Source: Bifidobacterium breve (lineage in GTDB: Bacteria > Bacteroidota > Bacteroidia > Flavobacteriales > Flavobacteriaceae). From it: 32,860 nucleotides of DNA. Position numbers and translations under genes: made by a program. Location: contig CALPIE020000014.1 in the NCBI GenBank assembly GCA_943323545.2, forward strand, positions 1-32,860, read 5' to 3'. A model generated the notes under the pieces. It was not told the origin of the DNA. It did not search any database and saw only the letters and a list, made by a program, of their open reading frames with translations. Positions within the stretch are counted from its first letter, which is position 1; each line of letters begins with the position of its first letter. Positions 23,663 to 31,455 of the stretch are shown here, in pieces.

Positions 23663-23735
23663 CCAGTTTTCAGTCGCAGTTTTCAGTCGCAGTTTTCAGT
23701 AGTTTTTCTGTAAACTGAGACGGAGACTGTCAACT
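23663..23735 (+). repeat. CAGTTTTCAGT-type intergenic repeat, copy 2
   Basis: CAGTTTTCAGTCG is repeated in tandem (23664, 23677 and a diverged third unit at 23690), followed by CTGTAAACTGAGACGGAGACTGTCAACTA. It fills the gap between hemJ and the kinase gene, and the hemJ stop codon lies inside its right edge. Same family as 21342-21396. Confidence 0.75.
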
Positions 23736-24272
23736 ATTTTTTTCTCGGATTTTTTTGTAAAATTTATAACCAAGCATCAACAGCATTGAAAAAACAAAGA
23801 TGCCAATTACGCCATAAATCCAGTTAAAAGCATTTTTTAAAATTACTAAAAAAACAACTGCAAATAAGATAAGTGTAGCTCCTTCATTCCATAACCGCAT
23901 AAAATTGGAACTGTATTTAAATAAATCTTTTTGCAATTGCGAATAAATTTGATGGCATTTTAAATGGTATGCGAACAACACAAAAACGAAGCCAAGTTTC
24001 AAGCGCATCCATGGCATTTGCAACCATTGTGGCATTAAAAATAGCAGCCAAACTGCAAAAAGTGTTGCTAAAATTGCACTTGGCCAAGTGATGATATACC
24101 ACAATCGATACGTCATAATTTTGTATTGTTTTTGTAGAATTTCTTTTTCTGGCGACGGTTTTTCTTTGGTTTCTATTTGGTATACAAACAAACGAACAAT
24201 ATAAAACAATCCAGCAAACCATGTAATTACGAAGATGAGGTGAAGTGATTTTATATAGTTATAGTATTCCAT
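23730..24272 (-). CDS. hemJ: Protoporphyrinogen IX oxidase HemJ (CopD family membrane protein)
   Basis: Oxidises protoporphyrinogen IX to protoporphyrin IX in the inner membrane, the step before iron insertion. The 180-residue protein has four to five hydrophobic helices. Family marks are the first helix with its conserved His (YIKSLHLIFVITWFAGLFYIVRLFVY), the WMRLKLGFVFVLFAYH segment, and RLWNEGATLILFAVVF near the C-terminus (HemJ: R-x-W-N-E-x-x-T/A-L). Older annotations call this family CopD-like. It begins nine bases after hemH, strongly supporting haem biosynthesis. The C-terminus (REKNS) runs into the edge of the downstream repeat. Confidence 0.87.
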   Translation of the reverse strand: MEYYNYIKSLHLIFVITWFAGLFYIVRLFVYQIETKEKPSPEKEILQKQYKIMTYRLWYIITWPSAILATLFAVWLLFLMPQWLQMPWMRLKLGFVFVLFAYHLKCHQIYSQLQKDLFKYSSNFMRLWNEGATLILFAVVFLVILKNAFNWIYGVIGIFVFSMLLMLGYKFYKKIREKNS

Positions 24273-24281
24273 CGAAGTTTG

Positions 24282-25298
24282 TTATTGATTTTTATAATCA
24301 TTAATCCATTTTGCAACAGTTTCACACCATTCATCTCCATCATTCATACAAGGAATAGCAATAAATTCCTCACCTCCATTTTCTTTGAATTCATGATTGG
24401 CTTCCATAGCAATTTCTTCTAATGTTTCAAGACAATCAGAAACAAAAGCTGGAGTAACAACTGCTAATTTCTTAATTCCTTGCTTTGGCATTTTATTAAT
24501 TTCTACATCGGTATAAGGTGTTAACCATTTATCTCCAGCCAATCGCGATTGAAAGGTTTGACTGTATTTGCCTTCTGGAATTCCAAGTAATTTTATCACT
24601 TGTTTTGTTGTTTCATAACATTGGTGACGGTAACAAAATTCATGAGCAGGCGAAGGTGTATTACAACACGAGCCGTCTATTTTGCAATGCGATTTAGTAA
24701 TGTCGGTTTTACGAATGTGTCGTTTCGGAATACCGTGGTACGAAAATAACAAATGGTCATATTCAAAAGTATCTAAATGCATTTTTATAGAATTTGCTAA
24801 TGCTTTGATATAATCTGGTTTATTGTAAAATGCAGGGACAATCGTAAATTTCATTTCTGGGAAATGCTTTTGACGCAATTCTTCTGCTAAAACTAAAATA
24901 GTTGTAGTAGATGCCATAGCATGTTGCGGATACAACGGAAATAACATTACTTCATTTACGCCTTTGTCTTTTAACTCTTGCAATCCTTTTAAAATAGTCA
25001 TAGTTCCGTAACGCATAGCCAAAGCTACAGGCACATCAACTAGAGCTTGCACTTTTTTATGCATTCTTTTAGATATAACTACTAAAGGAGATCCTTCTTC
25101 CCACCAAATTTTTGCATAAGCAGCAGCCGATTTTTTTGGACGAGTTTTTAAAATAATACCACGAACTAATAATGCACGCAATAAAAACGGAACGTCAATG
25201 ACGTATTTATCCATTAAAAATTCATCTAAATAAGGCTTTACATCCTTTGCAGTTGGACTTTCGGGTGAACCTAAATTTACTAATAATACTCCTTTCAT
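24282..25298 (-). CDS. hemH: Ferrochelatase
   Basis: Inserts Fe2+ into protoporphyrin IX to give protohaem. The 338-residue protein matches the family throughout: LVNLGSPESPTAKDVKPYL at the start, LFPLYPQHAMASTTT, the catalytic His in FSYHGIPKRHIR, CYRHQCYETTKQ, QSRLAGDKWLTPYTD, and the acidic proton-relay/metal region PAFVSDCLETLEEIAMEA. The cysteine-rich KIDGSCCNTPSPAHEFCYRHQC region could hint at extra metal binding; whether it carries the [2Fe-2S] cluster known from some ferrochelatases cannot be said. It starts 34 bases after the AraC regulator gene and 9 bases before hemJ. Confidence 0.97.
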   Translation of the reverse strand: MKGVLLVNLGSPESPTAKDVKPYLDEFLMDKYVIDVPFLLRALLVRGIILKTRPKKSAAAYAKIWWEEGSPLVVISKRMHKKVQALVDVPVALAMRYGTMTILKGLQELKDKGVNEVMLFPLYPQHAMASTTTILVLAEELRQKHFPEMKFTIVPAFYNKPDYIKALANSIKMHLDTFEYDHLLFSYHGIPKRHIRKTDITKSHCKIDGSCCNTPSPAHEFCYRHQCYETTKQVIKLLGIPEGKYSQTFQSRLAGDKWLTPYTDVEINKMPKQGIKKLAVVTPAFVSDCLETLEEIAMEANHEFKENGGEEFIAIPCMNDGDEWCETVAKWINDYKNQ

Positions 25299-25332
25299 TT
25301 TGAATAACTTATTTTATTTGGATTGAAAAAAT

Positions 25333-26205
25333 TTACAAATTTGTATTTATTGCCATTAAATATTTTTTTGGGGTAGTAGCAAACTTCTTTTTAAAAGCAG
25401 CAATAAAATGACTTCCTGTACTATAGCCAATTTTTAACCCAACTTCGTTTACATTATAGGAACCACTATCTAATAATTGTCGCGCATAATCCATTTTATA
25501 ATCAAATAAAAAACCATAAACAGTGTCGCCATAAATTTGTTTGAAACCCATTTTAAGCTTTTTTAAACTCAATCCGACTTGATCAGATAGTTCTTCTAAG
25601 CCAGGAGGTTCAGACATGTTAGCAATTATTATTTCTTTTGCTTTTCTAATTTTAAGGACATTTTCTTCATCAATTAAAAAAGGACATTGCTCAGCATTTG
25701 GATCTTCTGACCGATTGAAATACAAACTTAATAATTCATATCCTTTCCCTTTATAATACAAATTTTTAATCGACGGATTTAAATTATAATGAAACAATTG
25801 ACTTAATACAATAGCCATAGACGGACTAATTTCTCCTTCTTTATAGTACTTTTTATCTTTGTTTTCTTCACTTAAAAAAGGAATATGGCCCGATTCATTT
25901 GTAAATAAAGAGTGAAATTTTTGAATAGAAATAATGATTGAAATCACCCAAGTATTAGGTGCTAATTCTAAATTTAAAGGCAATTCTTTTTGTGGATTAT
26001 AAAATAAATACGACTTCTCTTCATTTAAATCTAAAGCATAATTGCCTTGATTGAAAATGAATTTAGCTTTCCCTTTAATTCCGAAATGAAATTGAATAAG
26101 TCCTTGATGAATGTGTTTTTCTATCCTAAATGTTTCATTTTCATCATTTTGAAAACGATGTAAAATAAAATCATTCTCGATTTTTATTTCTTCTTGTGAA
26201 CTCAT
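25333..26205 (-). CDS. AraC family transcriptional regulator, PchR-like
   Basis: A 290-residue DNA-binding regulator. The N-terminal ~180 residues form a variable ligand-sensing domain; the C-terminal ~100 residues hold the two AraC helix-turn-helix motifs (LEELSDQVGLSLKKLKMGFKQIYGDTVYGFL and NVNEVGLKIGYSTGSHFIAAFKKKFATTPKKYL). KLKMGFKQIYGDTVYGFL resembles PchR, the iron-siderophore responsive regulator. The ORF track's start is TTG at 26238, but ATG 26205 (MSSQEEIKIENDF) is preferred because it gives the usual start of such proteins. It is divergent from hemA and upstream of hemH-hemJ, so control of haem synthesis by iron or haem is the natural reading; that is inference. Confidence 0.85.
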   Translation of the reverse strand: MSSQEEIKIENDFILHRFQNDENETFRIEKHIHQGLIQFHFGIKGKAKFIFNQGNYALDLNEEKSYLFYNPQKELPLNLELAPNTWVISIIISIQKFHSLFTNESGHIPFLSEENKDKKYYKEGEISPSMAIVLSQLFHYNLNPSIKNLYYKGKGYELLSLYFNRSEDPNAEQCPFLIDEENVLKIRKAKEIIIANMSEPPGLEELSDQVGLSLKKLKMGFKQIYGDTVYGFLFDYKMDYARQLLDSGSYNVNEVGLKIGYSTGSHFIAAFKKKFATTPKKYLMAINTNL

Positions 26206-26298
26206 AGCGTCATTTTTTTTACTCAAAACTCCATTCAAAGCATTTTATTTATTTAGAAACAATCTACATAAGTAAATTGTAAATGCTTTATTTTACTG

Positions 26299-26330
26299 CA
26301 AATTTATAATAAATAACGCTAAAAAAACAA
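26299..26330 (-). promoter_or_regulatory. Promoter of the AraC-hemH-hemJ transcript
   Basis: Minus strand: TTG (26328-26330), a 21-base spacer, TAAATTTG (26299-26306). Both boxes are exact matches to the Bacteroidetes consensus. About 90 bases of leader separate it from ATG 26205. Confidence 0.7.
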
Positions 26331-26375
26331 ATTGTTTTAAAAAATCCCTAAGCGATGCAAAAAGTACTTTGAGCG

Positions 26376-26407
26376 TTGTTTTTATAAAACACTTAACTAT
26401 AACTTTG
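26376..26407 (+). promoter_or_regulatory. Promoter of the hemA-C-D-E-F-B transcript
   Basis: TTG (26376-26378), a 21-base spacer, TAACTTTG (26400-26407), 26 bases before the hemA ATG. It is back to back with the AraC promoter and has the same 21-base spacing. Confidence 0.75.
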
Positions 26408-26433
26408 TTCCACTTTTAGGAAAAGTAACAATT

Positions 26434-27690
26434 ATGGAAAACGGAAACTTCGTAAAGCATACTACTTTTTACATTATAGGATTGAGTTATCAAAAAGCAG
26501 ATGCTGATATGAGAGGTAAATTCAGTTTAGATGCTCAAGCAAAATCCAACTTAATGCAGCAAGCTAAAGAGGAAGGAATCGAAGCTTTGCTTGTTACTTC
26601 CACCTGTAATAGAACCGAAATTTATGGTTTTGCACAACACCCTTTTCAATTAATAAAGTTACTTTGTGAAAACAGTCAGGGCACTGTAGAAGATTTTCAA
26701 AAAGTTGCCTATGTCTACAAAGGGAAAGAAGCAGTTTCACATATATTTAGAGTTGGTACGGGTCTTGACAGTCAAATTCTCGGAGATTTTGAAATTATTA
26801 GCCAATTAAAAATAGCATTTACTCAGAGCAAAGAAGTTGGATTGGTCAATAATTTCCTTGAAAGATTGGTGAATTCTGTTATTCAAGCGAGTAAAAAAAT
26901 TAAAACAGACACAGAAATTTCTTCTGGCGCTACTTCGGTTTCTTTCGCAGCAGTTCAATATATTTTCAAAAATGTTGAAACCATAGAAAATAAAAATATT
27001 TTACTTTTTGGAACTGGTAAAATCGGTAGGAACACCTGCGAAAATTTAGTAAAACATACCAAACACGAACAAATTACTTTAGTAAATCGCACCAAAGATA
27101 AAGCAGAAAAATTAGCTAAAAAGTTAAATGTTATTGTAAAAGATTATGCCGACTTGCAACTCGAATTACAAAAAGCAGATGTTGTAGTAGTGGCTACTGG
27201 AGCTCAAAATCCGACAATAGATAAAGCCATTCTAAATCTTAAAAAGCCATTGCTGATTTTAGATTTATCTATTCCAAAAAACGTTAATGAAAATGTTACC
27301 AGTGTTGATGGTGTAACTTTGATTCATATGGATCATTTATCACAACTAACAGACGAAACTTTAGAAAACAGAAAACGTCACATTCCGGCAGCGGAATCTA
27401 TTATAGAAGAAATTAAAAATGAGTTTTTGGCATGGACCAAACAAAGAAAATTTGCACCAACTATTCATGCATTAAAAGAGAAATTAAATTCTATTAAAGA
27501 AGGCGAATTAAACTTTCAAAGAAAAAAAATCACCGATTTTCACGAAGAACAAGCCGAAATCATAAGCGCAAGAATCATCCAAAAAATTACCAATCATTTC
27601 GCCAATCATTTAAAAGAGGATACTACCATGGTTGATGAAAGTATTGAATGGATTGAAAAAATATTCCAAATTGAAACCGATTCAAAATAA
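26434..27690 (+). CDS. hemA: Glutamyl-tRNA reductase
   Basis: First committed step of the C5 haem pathway: NADPH-dependent reduction of glutamyl-tRNA(Glu) to glutamate-1-semialdehyde. The 418-residue protein has the catalytic Cys at position 58 (LLVTSTCNRTEIYGF), the tRNA-binding region, the EIISQLKIAFTQSKEVG helix, the NADPH Rossmann loop (LLFGTGKIGRNTCENL), VVVVATGAQNP and the C-terminal dimerisation helices. Its presence shows the organism makes 5-aminolevulinate from glutamate, not by ALA synthase. hemA starts the rightward haem operon under a clear promoter and overlaps hemC by one base (TAATG). The partner hemL is not in the window. Confidence 0.97.
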   Translation: MENGNFVKHTTFYIIGLSYQKADADMRGKFSLDAQAKSNLMQQAKEEGIEALLVTSTCNRTEIYGFAQHPFQLIKLLCENSQGTVEDFQKVAYVYKGKEAVSHIFRVGTGLDSQILGDFEIISQLKIAFTQSKEVGLVNNFLERLVNSVIQASKKIKTDTEISSGATSVSFAAVQYIFKNVETIENKNILLFGTGKIGRNTCENLVKHTKHEQITLVNRTKDKAEKLAKKLNVIVKDYADLQLELQKADVVVVATGAQNPTIDKAILNLKKPLLILDLSIPKNVNENVTSVDGVTLIHMDHLSQLTDETLENRKRHIPAAESIIEEIKNEFLAWTKQRKFAPTIHALKEKLNSIKEGELNFQRKKITDFHEEQAEIISARIIQKITNHFANHLKEDTTMVDESIEWIEKIFQIETDSK

Positions 27691-28613
27691 TGAATAAAAT
27701 TATTAGAATAGGAACCCGTGATAGTGAACTCGCACTTTGGCAAGCAAATACAGTCGCCAAAAAACTCAACGATTTAAGCTATAAAACGCAAATCATTTCT
27801 GTAAAATCGGATGGTGATTTACTTCTAGATAAACCATTATACGAACTCGGAATTACTGGAATTTTTACCAAAACTTTAGATGTTGCCATGATAAATGGTC
27901 AAATTGATATAGCTGTTCATTCGATGAAAGATGTGCCAACCGCTTTACCACACGGAATTGTTCAAGCTGCCGTTTTAGAAAGAGCCAATGAATTGGATAT
28001 TTTAATACACAAAGGGAATCTAGATTTTCTTGAAACTAACGGAACAATCGCTACCGGTAGTCTTCGTCGACAAGCATTATGGTTAAATAAATATCCAAAT
28101 CATAAAGTTGTTGATTTACGTGGAAATGTAAATACCAGAATGCAAAAACTATACAATAGCGATTGGAACGGAGCCGTTTTCGCTGCTGCTGGATTGGAAA
28201 GAATCAATTTAAAACCAGATAATTTTATCAATTTAGATTGGATGACTCCAGCTCCGGCACAAGGGGCAATGGTTGTGGTGGCAATGGCTAATGATGATTT
28301 TAGTATTGATGCCGTTTCACAATTAAATGATTTAGATGCTGAAATTTGTACCTACATCGAAAGACAATTTCTAAAAACTTTAGAAGGAGGTTGTACAGCC
28401 CCAATTGGTGCTATTGCAAAATACAATGAAAAAGAAGATACTATTCATTTTCAAGGAGTGCTTTTATCCATCGATGGAAAAGAAAAAATTGAAATCGAAA
28501 AGACAGTTGATATCTCCGAATGGAAAAAATTAGGATTCAATTCCGCTCAAGAAATCTTAACTAACGGTGGAACGCAATTGATGGAAAAAATCAAGGCAGC
28601 ATTAAAAAAGTAA
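27690..28613 (+). CDS. hemC: Porphobilinogen deaminase (hydroxymethylbilane synthase)
   Basis: Joins four porphobilinogen units into hydroxymethylbilane. The 307-residue protein shows RIGTRDSELALWQAN at the start, VHSMKDVPTALP, the substrate arginines in TGSLRRQALWL and LRGNVNTR, and the dipyrromethane-cofactor Cys at 235 (LEGGCTAPIGA). All key residues are present. It overlaps hemA by one base, so the two are translationally coupled. It is followed 11 bases later by hemD, with an ATTCGTG repeat in the junction. Confidence 0.97.
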   Translation: MNKIIRIGTRDSELALWQANTVAKKLNDLSYKTQIISVKSDGDLLLDKPLYELGITGIFTKTLDVAMINGQIDIAVHSMKDVPTALPHGIVQAAVLERANELDILIHKGNLDFLETNGTIATGSLRRQALWLNKYPNHKVVDLRGNVNTRMQKLYNSDWNGAVFAAAGLERINLKPDNFINLDWMTPAPAQGAMVVVAMANDDFSIDAVSQLNDLDAEICTYIERQFLKTLEGGCTAPIGAIAKYNEKEDTIHFQGVLLSIDGKEKIEIEKTVDISEWKKLGFNSAQEILTNGGTQLMEKIKAALKK

Positions 28614-28632
28614 TTCGTGCATTCGTGGCAAA
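28613..28632 (+). repeat. ATTCGTG direct repeat at the hemC-hemD junction
   Basis: ATTCGTGCATTCGTGGCAAA: the 7-base word ATTCGTG occurs twice at an 8-base step, then GCAAA. It fills the hemC-hemD gap and contains the GTG used as the hemD start. A longer relative lies before hemE (29329-29360). Confidence 0.7.
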
Positions 28633-29296
28633 TACCATCAACATATTATCTACCAAGAAGCTTTTGACAAAACAGAAGCAACTTCTGTTAGATGCCAATT
28701 TTGAAGTGATTGAAGCAGATTTTATTCAAATTAAAATCAAAAACTTCGAGTTGACAAATGTCAATGACAATTTGATTTTTACAAGTCAAAATGCTGTTGA
28801 AAGTGTTTTAGAAAATCCCAAATGCAGTGAATTAAGTGGGAAACCAGTTTTTTGTGTAGGCATGAAAACAAAAGATTTTTTGGAAGAGAATGGGTCCGAG
28901 GTTGCAGTGTATACCGATTATGCTTCCGATTTAGCCGAAATAATTTCTTTAATTTATTCCGATGAAACCTTTACTTTTTTCAGCGGAAATCTACGAAGAG
29001 ACGTTTTGCCAAAAGCCCTAAAAGAAAACCAAATAACGTTCAACGAAATCGAAGTGTATGAAACCAACATTACTTCACATAAGATAAAAAGTAAACTTGA
29101 CGGAATTTTATTTTTCAGTCCGTCGGCGGTTGAAAGTTATCTGAAAATGAATACCATAAAAAATGAAATCTGTTTCTGCATTGGTGAAACTACTGCAGAA
29201 GCTTTAGAAAAAAGAAAAATAAAAAAGATTGTAATTGCAGAACAACCCTCAGTTGATAACGTAATTGTAGAAGTAATAAAATATTACAAAAATTAA
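28625..29296 (+). CDS. hemD: Uroporphyrinogen-III synthase
   Basis: Cyclises hydroxymethylbilane with inversion of ring D to uroporphyrinogen III. The 223-residue protein is divergent, as HemD always is, but shows the family pattern: ILSTKKLL start, LIFTSQNAVESVL, VFCVGMKTKDFLEENG, FFSGNLRRDVLP, IEVYETNIT, ILFFSPSAVESYL and CFCIGETTAEAL. The start is GTG within the ATTCGTG repeat; no ATG exists nearby in frame and the ILSTKK strand must be included, so GTG is well supported. Identification rests on sequence plus position between hemC and hemE. Confidence 0.92.
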   Translation: MANTINILSTKKLLTKQKQLLLDANFEVIEADFIQIKIKNFELTNVNDNLIFTSQNAVESVLENPKCSELSGKPVFCVGMKTKDFLEENGSEVAVYTDYASDLAEIISLIYSDETFTFFSGNLRRDVLPKALKENQITFNEIEVYETNITSHKIKSKLDGILFFSPSAVESYLKMNTIKNEICFCIGETTAEALEKRKIKKIVIAEQPSVDNVIVEVIKYYKN

Positions 29297-29328
29297 AACA
29301 TAACGATTTTCCAATTTTCCGATAGTTA

Positions 29329-29360
29329 ATTCGTGAAAATTTATGGAATTCGTGGCAAAA
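29329..29360 (+). repeat. ATTCGTG direct repeat before hemE
   Basis: ATTCGTGAAAATTTATGGAATTCGTGGCAAAA, with ATTCGTG at 29329 and 29348. The GCAAA end matches the hemC-hemD copy. It lies just before the hemE ATG. The preceding bases (CGATTTTCCAATTTTCCG) also carry a short ATTTTCC direct repeat. Confidence 0.7.
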
Positions 29361-29368
29361 CAAAAATT

Positions 29369-30397
29369 ATGATTAAAAACGACCTATTCCTTCGCGCCTT
29401 AAACAACGAAACTGTCGAACGTCCTCCTGTTTGGATGATGCGTCAAGCGGGAAGATACTTACCCGAATTCAGAGCCTTACGCGACAAATATGATTTTTTT
29501 ACCCGTTGTGAAACACCCGAATTGGCCGCAGAAATTACCGTACAACCGATACGAATTGTACAACCCGATGCGGCGATTTTATTCTCTGATATTTTGGTGG
29601 TACCAAGAGCAATGGGAATTCACGTGGAACTGAAAGACAACCTCGGACCGATAATTCCGAATCCGATTCGCACCATGGTACAAGTCAATCAAGTTATTGT
29701 TCCCGATGTAAACGAAACCTTAGGCTATGTATTTGATGCGATAAAACTCACCAAAGAAATGTTGAACGATGAGGTGCCATTAATTGGTTTTGCCGGATCA
29801 CCATGGACAATTTTTTGTTATGTAGTAGAAGGAAAAGGATCCAAAAGTTTCGATACAGCCAAAGGATTTTGTTTCTCTAATCCAGTTGCGGCGCATACGT
29901 TATTACAAAAAATCACCGATACCACGATTTTATATTTAAAAGAAAAAGTAAAAGCAGGTTGCAACGCCATTCAGATATTTGATTCGTGGGGCGGCATGTT
30001 GTCGCCAGTAGATTATCAGGAATTCTCCTGGCAATACATCAACCAAATTGTTGAGGCTTTAGCCAATGATACAAAGGTTATTGTTTTCGGAAAAGGATGT
30101 TGGTTTGCATTAGGCGATATGGCAAAATCAAAGGCATCTGCAATTGGTGTCGATTGGACATGTTCTGCTCGAAATGCCCGATATTTAACAGGAGGAAAAA
30201 TTACGTTACAAGGAAATTTTGATCCGTCAAGATTGTTATCGCCAATTCCAACCATCAAAAAAATGGTGCATCAAATGATAAACGAATTCGGAAAGGACAA
30301 TTATATCGTCAATCTCGGACACGGTATTTTACCTAATATTCCTGTCGATCATGCAAAAGCGTTTATAGAAGCCGTGAAAGAATATAAAAATAGTTGA
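29369..30397 (+). CDS. hemE: Uroporphyrinogen decarboxylase
   Basis: Removes four carboxyl groups from uroporphyrinogen III to give coproporphyrinogen III. The 342-residue protein has the family signature [19 protein letters not shown] near the N-terminus, the catalytic Asp region [38 protein letters not shown] and [15 protein letters not shown]. The ORF track starts 12 codons earlier at a GTG inside the repeat; the family start [11 protein letters not shown] at ATG 29369 is used. C-richer codons from here through hemB differ from the AT-rich codon use of the genes to the left. The stop codon lies at the edge of the next repeat. Confidence 0.97.
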   Translation: MIKNDLFLRALNNETVERPPVWMMRQAGRYLPEFRALRDKYDFFTRCETPELAAEITVQPIRIVQPDAAILFSDILVVPRAMGIHVELKDNLGPIIPNPIRTMVQVNQVIVPDVNETLGYVFDAIKLTKEMLNDEVPLIGFAGSPWTIFCYVVEGKGSKSFDTAKGFCFSNPVAAHTLLQKITDTTILYLKEKVKAGCNAIQIFDSWGGMLSPVDYQEFSWQYINQIVEALANDTKVIVFGKGCWFALGDMAKSKASAIGVDWTCSARNARYLTGGKITLQGNFDPSRLLSPIPTIKKMVHQMINEFGKDNYIVNLGHGILPNIPVDHAKAFIEAVKEYKNS

Positions 30398-30464
30398 TGG
30401 TTTATGGTTGATAGTCGTGGGAAGTTTCCAAAGCCATCAACCAACAACCAACAACCAACAACTA
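30391..30464 (+). repeat. CAACCAA-type inverted intergenic repeat between hemE and hemF
   Basis: TAGTTGATGGTTTATGGTTGATAG and a right arm with CAACCAA in tandem at 7-base steps (ATCAACCAACAACCAACAACC, ending CAACTA). The arms are largely complementary and could form a long imperfect hairpin. The hemE stop TGA lies within the left arm. Confidence 0.75.
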
Positions 30465-30468
30465 ATCA

Positions 30469-31413
30469 ATGAAAGATAAATTCTACCAATACCTACTCAA
30501 TCTCCAAAACCAAATCACTTCTAAATTAGAAGAAGTTGATGGTGTGGCGAAATTCCGCGAAGACATTTGGACTCGAGTCGAAGACGAACAGGGCGAAGCC
30601 AAACGACCAGAAGGCGGCGGTGGTAAAACACGTGTCATTGAAAACGGTCCCGAAGGGTCGGGAGTTTTTGAAAAAGGCGGCGTGAACATTTCAGCGGTGC
30701 ATGGCAAATTGCCCGATACTATGCAGCAAATGTTCAAAGTGGTAGAAGCCGATTTTTTTGCCTGTGGATTGAGTTTAGTGATTCATCCAAAAAATCCAAT
30801 GGTACCAACCGTGCATGCCAATTGGCGCTATTTCGAAATGTACGACGATAAAGGAAATATTATCAATTCGTGGTTTGGTGGTGGACAAGATTTAACGCCG
30901 TATTATCTTTTTGAAGAAGATGCCATTCATTTTCACCAAACGTCTAAAACCGCTTGCGACAAACACAATTCCGATTTTTATCCAAAATATAAAGCACAAT
31001 GTGACTCCTATTTTTGGAACGCACACCGACATGAAGCGCGTGGTATTGGCGGTTTGTTTTTCGATTATTGTAAAGCTGACGAAAATAGGTCAATGGAAGA
31101 TTGGTTCAATTTCGTAACCGAAGTGGGCAACAGTTTTCTCGAAGCGTATGTTCCCATTGTAGAAAAAAGAAAAAATTTACCGTATACCGAAGCTCAAAAA
31201 ACCTGGCAGGAAATCCGTCGTGGTAGATATGTCGAATTCAATTTGGTACACGATAAAGGAACGTTATTCGGACTCAAAACCAACGGTCGTATCGAAAGCA
31301 TCCTGATGAGTTTACCACCACACGTGCAATGGGTTTACGACCATCATCCGGAAGCTGGAAGTGAAGAAGAAAAATTAATCAAAATACTAATGAATCCTAT
31401 TGATTGGATTTAG
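30469..31413 (+). CDS. hemF: Oxygen-dependent coproporphyrinogen III oxidase
   Basis: Decarboxylates coproporphyrinogen III to protoporphyrinogen IX using O2. The 314-residue protein has the HemF hallmarks: GGGKTRVIENG and EKGGVNISAVHG, MVPTVHANWRYFE, WFGGGQDLTPYYLFEEDA, FFDYCKADE and the signature RRGRYVEFNLVHDKGTLFGL followed by SILMSLPPHVQWVYDHHPEAG. It shows aerobic haem synthesis; an oxygen-independent HemN could exist elsewhere. It starts right after the CAACCAA repeat and is followed by hemB 42 bases later. Confidence 0.97.
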   Translation: MKDKFYQYLLNLQNQITSKLEEVDGVAKFREDIWTRVEDEQGEAKRPEGGGGKTRVIENGPEGSGVFEKGGVNISAVHGKLPDTMQQMFKVVEADFFACGLSLVIHPKNPMVPTVHANWRYFEMYDDKGNIINSWFGGGQDLTPYYLFEEDAIHFHQTSKTACDKHNSDFYPKYKAQCDSYFWNAHRHEARGIGGLFFDYCKADENRSMEDWFNFVTEVGNSFLEAYVPIVEKRKNLPYTEAQKTWQEIRRGRYVEFNLVHDKGTLFGLKTNGRIESILMSLPPHVQWVYDHHPEAGSEEEKLIKILMNPIDWI

Positions 31414-31455
31414 AATTATTTTAAATGTTGAATTTTAAATTTTAAATTAGAAGAT

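Noticed and set aside
23664-23702. Tandem 13-base units as a small CRISPR array
   Set aside because: The units are directly adjacent with no unique spacers, and no cas genes are nearby.
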